Below, piece by piece: positions 51,355 to 60,670 of a stretch of DNA of 64,000 nt. Position numbers and translations under genes: made by a program. Under the pieces are notes generated by a model. That model was not told where the DNA came from, made no database searches, and saw only the letters and a program-made list of their open reading frames with translations. The stretch is from CAIVAT01 sp964355945 (GTDB lineage: Bacteria > Bacteroidota > Bacteroidia > Bacteroidales > FEN-979): contig CAYHGE010000003.1 of assembly GCA_964355945.1 (NCBI GenBank), positions 44,186 through 108,185 of the forward strand, written 5' to 3'. Positions within the stretch are counted from its first letter, which is position 1. Each line of letters starts with the position of its first letter.

Positions 51355-53697
51355 TTATTTTTCTTGGTGAGTGGAAAAGAGAATCCTGAAACAGGCACCA
51401 CCATTGTTTGAAACCTCGAGGATTGCTTCTGTTTGCTCCACTAAAATTCCTACAATCTGAGAACCCATCGATTTTGTTGAACTGCTTGAGAAATCCGAAG
51501 GCAGCCCAACCCCGTTATCACAAATAGAAATGCGGAATTTTTTCTCGTTTTCAGGGTAAAGGCCAACCTTAATAACGCCCGTCTGATTATCGGGGAAGGC
51601 GTATTTATAAGCATTTGTAATCAATTCATTAACAATAAGCCCCAATGGCAGGGCCATTTCAATTGCAATGTTGCAGGGATGAAGGTCTGTATGCAGTTCA
51701 ATCCTGTTATTTTTGAAGGAGCGGGAAATTATCAGGGTCAGATGATGCAGATAATTATCGAAAGGAATGGTGCTGATTTCCTGTGTCTGGTATAGTTGTT
51801 CGTGAACCAGCGACATTGCCCGAACCCGCAGTTGTAAATCGGTGAGTGAACTGCTGAGTTTGGAATTGTCTGACTGATCAAGCTGCATGTTCATCAGGCT
51901 GATGAGTATGGCAAAATTGTTTTTAACCCTGTTATGTATTTCGTGCAGAAGATACTCTTTTTGCCTCGAATTTTCTGCAAGTTCTTCTTCATTTTTCATC
52001 CTCTCAGAAATGTTGCGTACAACTTTTATAAGGTTTTTCACCTCATTGGTTGCCGGATCCAGGATTGGATTGACGTTGGCTTCAGCCCAGAAATTCGAAC
52101 CATCTTTTCTCAGTACTTTATAGATATACCTGGTTGCGTGCCTTGAACGAAGCATCTCAAGAAGGTGTTGGTTGACATGGACATGGAATGCCGGCTCAAT
52201 AAGCTCCAGCGGACTACGCATCTGGAGGATCTCCTGCTGGGTGAACCCATAGAATTTCTGGCATGACGGACTGATATACAATTTGTTTAAACCGGCATCC
52301 ATCAATGAGATGACATCGACCGTATTTTCAGCAAGGAACCGGTGCAGCTCTTCGCTTCTGCTGAGCCTGACTTCTGCATTGATTCTTATGTCAATCTCCT
52401 GTTTAAGACGTGCATTCAGTTCTTTTAGTTCATCCTTCCTTTTCTGGTTCTTGCGGGCGAGTGTGTTGATAAAAAGAATCAGTGAAAGAATGACCAGAAA
52501 AGCCACTTCAAAAAGCAGAATTTGTATCCGGCTGTTCCTGATCTGCAGTCCCTGGATAAGAACTTCCTGGTTCAGCAGGTCTATTTGCAGTTCACTGGCC
52601 CTGATTGTGCGGTTTGCCTCAAGAATCAATATTTCCTGCTGGTTCTGATCTTTGGTCATTTTTGCCCGATACTCAGAACTTTCAATAAAATATTTCAGGG
52701 CATCGGAAAACCTGCCATCCGCCTTTGCGAAGAACGAGAGTTGTGAACAAACTGCTTCCAGCAGTTGTGAGTCCTTAATACGTTTAGCAAGATGCAGTGA
52801 TTTCTTCATGTAAAAACCGGCAGAATCCTTTTTTCCGAGAAACCAATATGCCTCCCCAACGTTTAGAAAGGAAGAAGAGATCAGCTTTTCGTGTCCGATT
52901 TGTTCACGAATCCTCATCGCGGCCAGGTTGAATTTCAGATTGAACTTTTGATCATTCTGCTCCTGGTATATATGGGCAAGACGGGTATATATAACACCGA
53001 TCTCAGCCAGGTTGGAGATCTGTAGAAAAATACCCAATGCAATCCTGTAATTATATTCCGCTTTAGACCACATTCCCTTTTGTACGAAAGCATCTCCCAG
53101 TAGTTTATAAACGTTCCCCTCATTGTTCAGATCATGTGTCTTTTGAACGTAGAGTAAGCGAAGGTAAAGGTTGCTGATTGCATGATCGAAATCACCTTTG
53201 GAATAGAAACAGGTGGCTTTCCATGAGAATACTTCGGCAATTATTTCCGGATCGGATGAATTTTTTGCTACTCCGGCCAGTAATGCAAGGTATTTTTCTG
53301 CCAGATCAAAATCTTTGATCGCCAGAAAAAAATGAATGATCATGGTATATCCGAGAACACGGTATTGAATATCATCGGTGTTTTCGGCGATATCTACGAC
53401 TTTAAAATAACATTCCAGGATATTATTATATTCTTCTTTGGTTCTGAAATATCTGGCCAACAGGAGTAATGCTTCAATCTGACCTTTTGCGTAGTTTGCC
53501 TGGTTGGCCAATAAGAGAGCTTCATTTGCATAGTATCTGGTAAACTCCGGGTAGTATTTCAAAAAAACCGCTGCCTGATCATTCAGGGAGTCGACAACCA
53601 GAAAGGCATCTTTCCCTCCCTTCCAATCAGTGTACTCCGATGATAAAGCAACGGATGAAGAAAATAACAGGATGAAAAATGCACCTAAAATTTTCAT
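51355..53697 (-). CDS. Sensor histidine kinase with TPR sensor, PAS domain and HisKA_2 core
   Basis: From the ATG at 53697 (780 residues) it has a signal peptide (SSSVALSSE), a long periplasmic TPR-like helical region (about 25-350), a membrane helix (about 395-415), a coiled segment, a PAS domain (about 430-555), the HisKA_2 helix LLHEIHNRVKNNFAILIS, and an HATPase domain (NELITNAYKYAF, CDNGVGLP). A longer frame starts at 53820, but its first 41 residues are not signal-like. This kinase type is common in Bacteroidota. No response regulator is adjacent, so it is an orphan that could serve one of the orphan regulators in the window. Confidence 0.9.
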   Translation of the reverse strand: MKILGAFFILLFSSSVALSSEYTDWKGGKDAFLVVDSLNDQAAVFLKYYPEFTRYYANEALLLANQANYAKGQIEALLLLARYFRTKEEYNNILECYFKVVDIAENTDDIQYRVLGYTMIIHFFLAIKDFDLAEKYLALLAGVAKNSSDPEIIAEVFSWKATCFYSKGDFDHAISNLYLRLLYVQKTHDLNNEGNVYKLLGDAFVQKGMWSKAEYNYRIALGIFLQISNLAEIGVIYTRLAHIYQEQNDQKFNLKFNLAAMRIREQIGHEKLISSSFLNVGEAYWFLGKKDSAGFYMKKSLHLAKRIKDSQLLEAVCSQLSFFAKADGRFSDALKYFIESSEYRAKMTKDQNQQEILILEANRTIRASELQIDLLNQEVLIQGLQIRNSRIQILLFEVAFLVILSLILFINTLARKNQKRKDELKELNARLKQEIDIRINAEVRLSRSEELHRFLAENTVDVISLMDAGLNKLYISPSCQKFYGFTQQEILQMRSPLELIEPAFHVHVNQHLLEMLRSRHATRYIYKVLRKDGSNFWAEANVNPILDPATNEVKNLIKVVRNISERMKNEEELAENSRQKEYLLHEIHNRVKNNFAILISLMNMQLDQSDNSKLSSSLTDLQLRVRAMSLVHEQLYQTQEISTIPFDNYLHHLTLIISRSFKNNRIELHTDLHPCNIAIEMALPLGLIVNELITNAYKYAFPDNQTGVIKVGLYPENEKKFRISICDNGVGLPSDFSSSSTKSMGSQIVGILVEQTEAILEVSNNGGACFRILFSTHQEK

Positions 53698-53706
53698 GTT
53701 CCGGAT

Positions 53707-53749
53707 CCTCCATGAGAGATAAGCATGAGTTTGTTTTCGTGCATGGAGG
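53707..53749. repeat. Inverted repeat upstream of the TPR/PAS kinase
   Basis: A perfect 8-bp inverted repeat, CCTCCATG (53707-53714) with CATGGAGG (53742-53749), encloses a second partial stem. It lies 10 nt before the kinase ATG and could form a 5' leader hairpin. It also falls within the rejected upstream extension of the kinase frame. Confidence 0.4.
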
Positions 53750-53798
53750 GTGTATCGTTTGTCAAATGAAACTTCATAGCAAAAATAGAAAATAATCT

Positions 53799-53806
53799 TA
53801 ATTTTG
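53799..53806 (+). promoter_or_regulatory. Candidate -7 element for the 53845 methyltransferase
   Basis: TAATTTTG matches TAnnTTTG, 38 nt before the ATG. No clear -33 element is seen. Confidence 0.4.
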
Positions 53807-53844
53807 CGGACACTTACCATACATTATTCCGCAGAAGTTGTATT

Positions 53845-54594
53845 ATGAAACAATTAATAATTAAAGTGTTGGAGATTATCCCTGGCGGGAGATGGTGTAT
53901 CAGGAACTATATGCACCTGAAAAGGAGCATTTATTTTTCCAAAATGGGCAATACGAAGGATGTTTTTACACATATTTACGATTCAAATAACTGGGGAAAT
54001 CAAGAGAGTATTTCCGGACATGGCTCGTCGGCGGAATATACCGAAAATATCAGGAAGGAAATTCCCGGGCTGATTTCTCAACTGAAAATTGAATCAATAC
54101 TTGATGCCCCCTGCGGTGACTATAACTGGTTCAGGCTGATTGAGCATGGTTCACGATTCACGTATATCGGAGGGGACATCGTTGTTCCGTTGATCATGAA
54201 AAACAAGGAGTTATATGAAAATGATCATACGAAATTTATTGAGCTGGATATCATCCGCGATAAATTACCTGAAGTGGGTTTGTGGCTTTGCCGTGATTGC
54301 CTGTTTCATTTTTCTTATGATGATATTTTCGCAACTCTGAATAATTTCCTGCAAAGTGACATCAGGTACCTGCTCACCTCCACCCATACACAATGCAAGT
54401 CAAACAGGAATATTACCACCGGCGATTTTCGATTGATAAACCTTGAATTGCCTCCGTTTAATTTTGGCAAACCTAAACTGAAAATTGACGACTTTATTGA
54501 AGGGTACCCGGAGAGGCACCTTGCTTTGTGGGACAGGGATGAATTATCAGCCGCGTTGACGGTTAATAAGCACTTTCTTAAGAGGAGCAGGTGA
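53845..54594 (+). CDS. Class I SAM-dependent methyltransferase, probably acting on a surface glycan
   Basis: This 249-residue protein has the SAM motif I as ILDAPCGDYNW (about 85-95), an acidic end of the second strand (YIGGDIVVP), and CRDCLFHFSYDD as motif IV-like. The helix-strand order fits a Rossmann methyltransferase. The N-terminal 30 residues are basic and hydrophobic. It stands alone on the plus strand, convergent with a GT4 glycosyltransferase and close to an FkbM-type methyltransferase and a Wzx-like flippase, so a sugar acceptor is likely. The exact substrate is unknown. Confidence 0.75.
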   Translation: MKQLIIKVLEIIPGGRWCIRNYMHLKRSIYFSKMGNTKDVFTHIYDSNNWGNQESISGHGSSAEYTENIRKEIPGLISQLKIESILDAPCGDYNWFRLIEHGSRFTYIGGDIVVPLIMKNKELYENDHTKFIELDIIRDKLPEVGLWLCRDCLFHFSYDDIFATLNNFLQSDIRYLLTSTHTQCKSNRNITTGDFRLINLELPPFNFGKPKLKIDDFIEGYPERHLALWDRDELSAALTVNKHFLKRSR

Positions 54595-54628
54595 TTCCGG
54601 GGATAAAATCAGCCTGGTTTTGGTGTCA

Positions 54629-55696
54629 TCAAGCATGACTATTTGATGCAGTCTGTTGCTCAATCAGCGAGATCAATATTTTTTCCCGGTTTTCAATGCT
54701 GAAGTTTTCCAGAATCCTTGCTCTTGATTTTTCGGCACATTCACTTTTGTCCTCGCGTCCCAGGGCTTCACGGATTAAGGATTCCAACAGGTCAACATCC
54801 CTGTGTTTCAGAATAAACCCGGCATTTCCGATTATCTGCGGGATGAAATTCACTGCTGACCCGATGGGAATGCACTGGCAGAGCATGGCTTCACATAAAG
54901 TACATCCAAATCCTTCAAAAATGGATAACTGGAAATGAAACTGGCACTTCCGGTAAACCTCTTTTAGCCCGTCTGCGGTTAAACGACCAAGGAAGTGTAC
55001 ATTGGGGCTTGCTTCCGTACCATCCTGCGGCCGGGTAATACCGGCCATGTAGAAGTTACACTCCGGAAATCGACGGGCAACATCAACGATAAGGTCACCT
55101 CCTTTTAGAATGTACTGGCTGGAAGAAAACACAGAGATGAATGAGTTCTTTTCTTTCTCCGTCGGGTTGGAACATTCCCAGAAATCACCATTCAGTCCGT
55201 TATAAACGATGGTATGTCTGGTGTTAATGAACGGGAAAAAATGTCTGTATCCCTGGTGGTCAGTATGATTTTTAGCATAGTAAGTGTTTTCAGTTTCCAC
55301 AAGAGATTCGCTGACAGGAAGGAGCAGGTCCGCATATTTGAAGGACAGTCTGCAAATATTCCGAAGCATCGGCTTTCTTAAATTACCATAGTTCACCAAT
55401 GGCAAAGATGCGCAGTCTGATCCGTTAAGAATGATGAAAACCGGTGTTGAAAACAGTTTGCCAACAATAACAGGTACAATTGACCAGTAACCGCCGGAAG
55501 AGACCAGGAACAATTTTGAGGTTGCGGAATGTTTCACCAGGATAAAAAACTGATGGATCAGCAAAAGTGGAACCATCCATTTTTGCTGCCACTTGTAGGT
55601 GTTGATGATTACATTGTAATGTTTTGACAGGATGGAAATATCCACTTCAACAAACGAAGACCATGCCGACATTATATAAATCACTTTAGGCTTCAT
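54629..55696 (-). CDS. Family 4 glycosyltransferase
   Basis: This 355-residue GT-B enzyme has an N-terminal acceptor domain (LFLVSSGGYWSIVP, ILNGSDCASLP) and a C-terminal donor domain with GGDLIVDVARRFP, VHFLGRLTADGLKEVYRKC and the EX7E motif in SIFEGFGCTLCEAMLCQCIPIGS-like order (about 262-284). It likely adds a sugar to a growing surface polysaccharide. It is 62 nt downstream of the FkbM-type methyltransferase on the same strand; the spacer contains a widespread intergenic short motif. Confidence 0.87.
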   Translation of the reverse strand: MKPKVIYIMSAWSSFVEVDISILSKHYNVIINTYKWQQKWMVPLLLIHQFFILVKHSATSKLFLVSSGGYWSIVPVIVGKLFSTPVFIILNGSDCASLPLVNYGNLRKPMLRNICRLSFKYADLLLPVSESLVETENTYYAKNHTDHQGYRHFFPFINTRHTIVYNGLNGDFWECSNPTEKEKNSFISVFSSSQYILKGGDLIVDVARRFPECNFYMAGITRPQDGTEASPNVHFLGRLTADGLKEVYRKCQFHFQLSIFEGFGCTLCEAMLCQCIPIGSAVNFIPQIIGNAGFILKHRDVDLLESLIREALGREDKSECAEKSRARILENFSIENREKILISLIEQQTASNSHA

Positions 55697-55725
55697 CTCC
55701 TAGCGTCTTCGTGACTTAGCGGTGA
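55697..55725. repeat. Intergenic CGTCTTCGTGACTTAGCGG-type motif
   Basis: The spacer upstream of the GT4 gene reads CTAGCGTCTTCGTGACTTAGCGG. This resembles the CTTCGTGxCTTxGTGG filler often seen between Bacteroidota genes. Only one copy is present in this window. Confidence 0.45.
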
Positions 55726-55758
55726 GAAGGAGTGTTTGGAGTGGACTCATAATTAACA

Positions 55759-56700
55759 TTATACAATATATTTTTGAATCAGGGGCAAACGATCAGGATG
55801 AACAAAAAAGCAATTTCTCACACCATTGTCAACCTCTCGTTTCAGGGTTTCAGTTTTTTGCAGCCCACCCGGAACATGGTTGTAAAAATGATATCCATGT
55901 TTACGCATGATAATCTCCAGTTCCGCCTCAATGGTATTGAACAGTGTTTCACAGATGATGACTGGTTTCATGGTTTCGAGCACCATGCCGGCATTTTCAA
56001 GGATAAGGTGCTCAGTGCCTTCCGTATCCATTTTGATCAGATCTATTTTGTGTTCTGCATGGTCTTCGAAAAAACAGTCGAGGGTTGTTGTCGGGACCTT
56101 GTTGATGACGAAATTCCTTCCGGTGGTCTGGCTTCCGGCATTACCTTCTCCCGCTAAATTATGCTCCAGGTAAGCATATTTTTTGTTGTGAATCTCATAA
56201 AATTCTATCTGGCCATCCCTGAGATGGGAGAGTGCAATCGGTTCGACCCTGATATTTTTCAGATTGTTCAACTCAATATTCTCACGCAGGTAGTAGAGCG
56301 GCCCAATGGCAGGTTCAAAGCTGTAAACCTGTATGCCGGGGTGTTCAACAGATGCAAGAAGGGAATAATATCCGATATTTGCCCCGATGTCGTAAAAAGT
56401 ATTGACGTTTTTGATGAGATCAAGAAACAACGCTGTATATTCGAAATTTTTATAGCCTTCCCAGAAAACCAGGTGTGTGAGGTAGTTGGTCTGGTTGGTT
56501 TTAATCTTCAGGGTTTCACCGCCCGTATTAAGACTGATGATTCCCGATGGCGGTAATTTGACGATTCCCGGTAATATTTTAGAAACAACTTTGTTTAAAT
56601 TCCGTAATATAAAATTTGGTCCGGCAGAATAAATTACTTGATAAAATAGTTGTTTCATCTCAATCATTTTATGGATATTTGCCTGAAATATAGATTTCAC
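55759..56700 (-). CDS. FkbM-family methyltransferase
   Basis: This 313-residue protein has the FkbM fold signature: TFYDIGANIGYYSLLAS (about 115-131, SAM motif I), VYSFEPAIGPLYYLREN, DLIKMDTEGTEHLIL (about 222-236), and a C-terminal ICETL strand. FkbM enzymes O-methylate sugars or secondary metabolites. In-frame ATGs at 56667 and 56658 would shorten it by 11 or 14 residues; the call keeps 56700 because the promoter candidate at 56744 leaves room for all. It lies upstream of the GT4 gene and diverges from the flippase, so O-methylation of a glycan is likely. Confidence 0.84.
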   Translation of the reverse strand: MKSIFQANIHKMIEMKQLFYQVIYSAGPNFILRNLNKVVSKILPGIVKLPPSGIISLNTGGETLKIKTNQTNYLTHLVFWEGYKNFEYTALFLDLIKNVNTFYDIGANIGYYSLLASVEHPGIQVYSFEPAIGPLYYLRENIELNNLKNIRVEPIALSHLRDGQIEFYEIHNKKYAYLEHNLAGEGNAGSQTTGRNFVINKVPTTTLDCFFEDHAEHKIDLIKMDTEGTEHLILENAGMVLETMKPVIICETLFNTIEAELEIIMRKHGYHFYNHVPGGLQKTETLKREVDNGVRNCFFVHPDRLPLIQKYIV

Positions 56701-56743
56701 CGAAAAATTTAAAATCCAGAGAATCAGGTTTATTTTTCAGCAT

Positions 56744-56751
56744 CAAAGATA
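56744..56751 (-). promoter_or_regulatory. Candidate -7 element for the FkbM / GT4 pair
   Basis: TATCTTTG on the minus strand fits the consensus well, 43 nt before the ATG. A second TAAATTTG lies directly upstream (56752-56759), so two start points are possible. Confidence 0.5.
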
Positions 56752-56798
56752 CAAATTTATTGAGTTTCGCGTTCATACGCTAATCCTATAACCTTCAG

Positions 56799-58244
56799 AT
56801 GATTTCCCGCAGTTTCTTTAAATCATCCTTAATTTATTCACTGGTCGGAGCATTGCCGTATGCCTCGGGCTTCCTTTTACTGCCCTGGTTTACCTTGTAT
56901 CTTACACCTCAGCAGTTTGGCATTAATGCCATGTATATTGCCCTGATGTATTTGATTCAGATTATCTCTTCGTATGGGCTGGATATGTCGACCGGCGTGT
57001 TGTATTTTGATTACAAAGATGATAAGCAAAAGATTCGCGAATTTTTAGGTACTGTATTCATCGGGTTGACCATGTTGGGTTTGCTGACGTTTATGGTTTT
57101 TTTACTGGGAGGACTGAGGATTTTCAATTTTGTGTTTAAAAGCAGTGATTTCATTGAACTCTTCCCCTTCGGATTGTTTACAATAATCTCGGGAGTATTC
57201 AACAGCATCTTTAAAACCTATTCGGGCCTGTTGATTTACCAGCAGCGGCCTGTCCGTTTTTTCTGGCTGAATATTTCCAATTTTGCCCTTACTATAGGCG
57301 GCTCACTGATCATCCTTTATCTTTTTCCTTTTACCATGTATGGCCCGATTCTGGGGAGGCTCATCCCTGCTGTTGTGGTCGCTTCTTCATCCCTTTTCAT
57401 GGTTGGCCGTGAATATGGATTGACCTGGAATCCTGCCTACCTGAAGAAAATTATCGCCTATTGTTCGCCGATCATCCTATATTCACTTCTTACCTGGGTG
57501 GTGACGTATGTGGATCGTTTTCTGATTGCACGCCTGATGGGCGATACAACTTATGTGGGCATTTATGATATTGCCGTGAAGCTGGTTATCGGGCTCGACC
57601 TGGTCATGACCGGGCTTGTGAATACGATTAATCCCAAGATATACAACATCTGGAAGGATAAAAACCTCAGGGAAAGCACAATTGAAATAAACCGGTATTA
57701 CAATGGCATTACTGCTCTTTTTCTCCTGGTGATACCATTGTTTGTCATCCTGATGCCGATACTTATTCCTTTAGTGATCTCTAAGCCAGTATATTACCAG
57801 GCTTTTGGATTCCTTGCAATCCTGGCTGCAGGATATGCAACCCGGGTATGGTTCTATATGTTTCTGGCTCCTTTGTTGTATTTTAAGCGCACTGCCGCAC
57901 TTCCACGTGTGTTTATCATCAGCGCCATTTTCAATGTAATCGTGGGTATCACTCTGATACACTATTTTGGAATTATTGGGGCTGTATGGACCAATTTTAT
58001 GGTAAAGCCAGTCCAGGCACTTCTGATGTATTTTGAATGCAGGAAGGTATATACTTTTAAACTTAATGCATGGAAGATTTTCTATACCCCGATCATTTTT
58101 ATCGTAGTTGTCATCATCTCCGAGATGCTGGCTCCTCCTGCCATGAAGTTCAAGGTAGAAGTCGGGCAATTCATTGTGGCTGTGATACTTGTGTATTTTT
58201 CCTATAGGAAGGAACTCATTCCGCTCATGAGGAAATACTTCTGA
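56799..58244 (+). CDS. Oligosaccharide flippase (Wzx/MATE-like superfamily)
   Basis: This 481-residue protein has about 12-14 membrane helices spread over its whole length, in the pattern of polysaccharide biosynthesis flippases. It has SLIYSLVGALPYASGFLLLP at the start, a central YCSPIILYSLLTWVVTYVDRFLIARLMG, and YFGIIGAVWTNFMVKP near residue 390. These proteins flip lipid-linked oligosaccharide repeat units to the periplasm. It diverges from the FkbM-type gene with 98 nt between starts. No polymerase or initiating transferase is next to it, so the pathway is completed elsewhere. Confidence 0.86.
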   Translation: MISRSFFKSSLIYSLVGALPYASGFLLLPWFTLYLTPQQFGINAMYIALMYLIQIISSYGLDMSTGVLYFDYKDDKQKIREFLGTVFIGLTMLGLLTFMVFLLGGLRIFNFVFKSSDFIELFPFGLFTIISGVFNSIFKTYSGLLIYQQRPVRFFWLNISNFALTIGGSLIILYLFPFTMYGPILGRLIPAVVVASSSLFMVGREYGLTWNPAYLKKIIAYCSPIILYSLLTWVVTYVDRFLIARLMGDTTYVGIYDIAVKLVIGLDLVMTGLVNTINPKIYNIWKDKNLRESTIEINRYYNGITALFLLVIPLFVILMPILIPLVISKPVYYQAFGFLAILAAGYATRVWFYMFLAPLLYFKRTAALPRVFIISAIFNVIVGITLIHYFGIIGAVWTNFMVKPVQALLMYFECRKVYTFKLNAWKIFYTPIIFIVVVIISEMLAPPAMKFKVEVGQFIVAVILVYFSYRKELIPLMRKYF

Positions 58245-58273
58245 TCTACATCTGACCTCTCCTCAGGCCGGGT

Positions 58274-59200
58274 TCAAACTTTTCCTGCTGTTCGGATGCT
58301 TGCGTTCAGTTCAAATCCTACGATCAAACTGATGGCGTTGATGTAAATCCACACCAGAACGATCATGAGGGTGCCCAGAGAGCCGTAAAGTGCATTATAA
58401 CTTGAAAAGTGGTCAACATAGAAATTAAAACCGAGCGTGGTAATCACGATCAGCGTAGTGGCCAGTAACGAACCGGCAGAAACAAATCGAAATGTTTTCC
58501 GCCTGGCGGGAGCAAGGTAGTAGATAAAGGAGATGGCCATGAGCAACAGGCCTAAAATGATGAACCATCGCAACATTTGAAGCGAAAATATCACAACGAA
58601 ACTCTCTTTGCTGGAATCGGGCATTATCCATTCAAGCAATGCTGCTCCAAAAGTGATCAGCCCGATGGCGATGATCAGGAGAAAGCTGTTAATCAGAACA
58701 ATCAGAACGGAGATCAGATACTGTTTAAAGCTTGTGCGGGTTTCAAGGTCATGCGAAGTGTTGTTGAAGGCTTCGATCAGGCTGTTTACGCCGTTGGTTG
58801 AGAAGTAAAGTGTCAATGTCAGGTTTAGGAGCAAAAGGCTGCTCCTGGGTCGCGTAACAATATCGATGATGGTCTCTTTTACTGATTCGTAAGCCATTTG
58901 AGGCATGAAGTCCTCGATGATACCCAGAAGTTGCTGCTGGAAATTGTCGATGGGGATAAATGGAATGATGTTGAAAAGAAAGATTAAAAACGGGAAAATG
59001 GCCAGAAAAATTGAATAGGAAATCGCTGCTGCCCTGGAGTTGATATATCCTTCGGTTAACCCACGGATGAAAAAAACAGCCACATCGTAAATTGGTATTC
59101 CATTGAATCCCGGCAATATGATTCGTTTAGATGTTCTAACAGCCCAGGTAACGGGCACCTGGATCAGAAGCCAGTCGGTTAGTTTTTTTTGCAGCGGCAT
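58274..59200 (-). CDS. YihY/BrkB-family inner membrane protein
   Basis: This 308-residue protein has about six membrane helices and the family marks SRAAAISYSIFLAIFPFLIFLF (about 57-78 in one run), STNGVNSLIEAFN, and the late YNALYGSLGTLMIVLVWIYI. YihY proteins were once misannotated as RNase BN; their role is unclear and may be transport. The ATG is 2 nt after the nadC stop, so it is in the DUF4783 / nadC / YihY run. It converges with the flippase gene. Confidence 0.88.
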   Translation of the reverse strand: MPLQKKLTDWLLIQVPVTWAVRTSKRIILPGFNGIPIYDVAVFFIRGLTEGYINSRAAAISYSIFLAIFPFLIFLFNIIPFIPIDNFQQQLLGIIEDFMPQMAYESVKETIIDIVTRPRSSLLLLNLTLTLYFSTNGVNSLIEAFNNTSHDLETRTSFKQYLISVLIVLINSFLLIIAIGLITFGAALLEWIMPDSSKESFVVIFSLQMLRWFIILGLLLMAISFIYYLAPARRKTFRFVSAGSLLATTLIVITTLGFNFYVDHFSSYNALYGSLGTLMIVLVWIYINAISLIVGFELNASIRTAGKV

Positions 59201-59202
59201 CT

Positions 59203-60057
59203 TTAAAACCCCTCCGCTTTAATTATTTCAGCTTTCAAACTCAGATCAAGGCTTTTGATCTGGTGGGTAAGGGCTCCCATTGAAATATAGTCCACGCCGG
59301 TGGATGCATAATTCCGGATATTTTCCTCGGTAATTCCGCCACTGGCTTCAGTTTCAAATCGTCGGTCGATCATGAGGACAGCTTTCCGCATGTCTGTTAC
59401 TGAAAAATTGTCCAGCATGATCCGGTCAATTTTTCCGTGATCCAAAACCTGCTGCAACTCTTCAAAATTGCGTACTTCAATCTCAACCTTAAGTTTTCTT
59501 CCGGTAATGCCAAGATACTTTTCAACTGCATCGATAGCTTGTACAATTCCCCCGGCGTAGTCAACGTGGTTGTCTTTGATCATCACCATGTCGTAGAGTC
59601 CCATCCGGTGGTTCTCACCCCCCCCGGTTCTCACCGCATATTTCTCCAGGTCACGCAACAATGGAGTCGTTTTCCGGGTGTCCAGAATTTTTGTGTTAAA
59701 CCCTTCAGTTTGTTTCACTGCACTGGCAGTGGCAGTGGCAATCCCGCTCAGCCGCTGCATGAAATTCAAAACCAGCCTTTCTGACTTGAGAATGGATGCT
59801 TTATTCCCCGACACTTCGAACACCACATCGCCTTTTTTTATGATCGCACCGTCGCGGATGAAAATGTTTAACTTAATTGTAGGATCTACGGCAGAAAAAA
59901 TTCGTTCTGCCAGGTCAACTCCACATAATACGCCATCGTCTTTGACCAGCAATTTTGCTTTTCCAGGTGCATTGGCCGGCATTGTTGCCAGCGTCGTATG
60001 GTCGCCATCGCCTATATCTTCGGCAAGGGCTTTGGAGATGATTTCGTCAATGGTCAT
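59203..60057 (-). CDS. nadC: Quinolinate phosphoribosyltransferase (carboxylating)
   Basis: NadC converts quinolinate and PRPP to nicotinate mononucleotide in de novo NAD synthesis. It has LNFMQRLSGIATAT, KILDTRKTTPLLR, TGGGENHRMGLYDMVMIKDNH (read as adjoining motifs) and the late EASGGITEENIRNYA and DYISMGALTH. I chose ATG 60057 (284 residues), which gives the usual N-terminus. A TTG at 60081 would add eight residues. It is 51 nt downstream of the DUF4783 gene by this start and 2 nt upstream of YihY. Confidence 0.94.
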   Translation of the reverse strand: MTIDEIISKALAEDIGDGDHTTLATMPANAPGKAKLLVKDDGVLCGVDLAERIFSAVDPTIKLNIFIRDGAIIKKGDVVFEVSGNKASILKSERLVLNFMQRLSGIATATASAVKQTEGFNTKILDTRKTTPLLRDLEKYAVRTGGGENHRMGLYDMVMIKDNHVDYAGGIVQAIDAVEKYLGITGRKLKVEIEVRNFEELQQVLDHGKIDRIMLDNFSVTDMRKAVLMIDRRFETEASGGITEENIRNYASTGVDYISMGALTHQIKSLDLSLKAEIIKAEGF

Positions 60058-60108
60058 TTGGGAAAGTTGTATTTGGGACAAGCGGACGGGCGGACACGGG
60101 TTTGTCGG

Positions 60109-60516
60109 TTAATTTTCCTGGACCTGGAGTTGCTGAACAAGGTTTTGTCCGTTTACCGCTTTGATGATAAAATAGACCCGGAATATTTTTTTTCCGGTTT
60201 CAAGACTCCCAATGGTATATTGTGAACCATCGGGGGATGAGCCCTGTCGTGTAACTTTAAAACTCTTAACCGGGTTTTGGGTGAAGAAGTCTTTCAGGAT
60301 CTGACCGGCCTGGATTTTACTATAGGTATCGTCATATCCCGGAAGGGTTAGATCGACCATTGCATTGAAGTTCTTTGCAACATCGCCTGCATTGCCTGCC
60401 TGAATTGCGGCAGTAACCTGTGCTGATGTTTCCTCCGGTCCTGCCATGACAGGTAATCCGGCAACAAAAAGAATCTGGATGACCAGCATTGTCCGTATGA
60501 AAAATTTATATTTCAT
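60109..60516 (-). CDS. DUF4783 exported protein
   Basis: This 135-residue protein has a signal peptide (about 1-25, VMAGPEE) and a small NTF2-like alpha/beta domain with VAKNFNAMVDLTLPG, AGQILKDFFTQNP and a C-terminal FRVYFIIKAVNGQNLVQQL strand. This is the pattern of DUF4783, found beside nadC in many Bacteroidota. Function is unknown. A TACCTTTG -7 element 33 nt before its ATG suggests that it heads the nadC / YihY transcript. Confidence 0.84.
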   Translation of the reverse strand: MKYKFFIRTMLVIQILFVAGLPVMAGPEETSAQVTAAIQAGNAGDVAKNFNAMVDLTLPGYDDTYSKIQAGQILKDFFTQNPVKSFKVTRQGSSPDGSQYTIGSLETGKKIFRVYFIIKAVNGQNLVQQLQVQEN

Positions 60517-60548
60517 ATTATTTAGGATCTAATGAGCAATAAGAACCA

Positions 60549-60556
60549 CAAAGGTA
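60549..60556 (-). promoter_or_regulatory. Candidate -7 element for DUF4783 / nadC / YihY
   Basis: TACCTTTG on the minus strand fits TAnnTTTG, 32 nt before the ATG. No -33 TTTG is evident. Confidence 0.5.
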
Positions 60557-60670
60557 CATCATAAAAATGTTTATCGCATGCGCCGGGCACGAATCGTAAG
60601 CTGGTTTTGCTTCCCTTTCCATACAAACATACAAAAAATCAGCGAATTTTTGCATCTTTGCACAGAAATT

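Noticed and set aside
53698..53820. N-terminal extension of the TPR/PAS kinase
   Set aside because: The extra 41 residues precede a clear signal peptide that starts at 53697, and the DNA there holds an inverted repeat and the divergent promoter.
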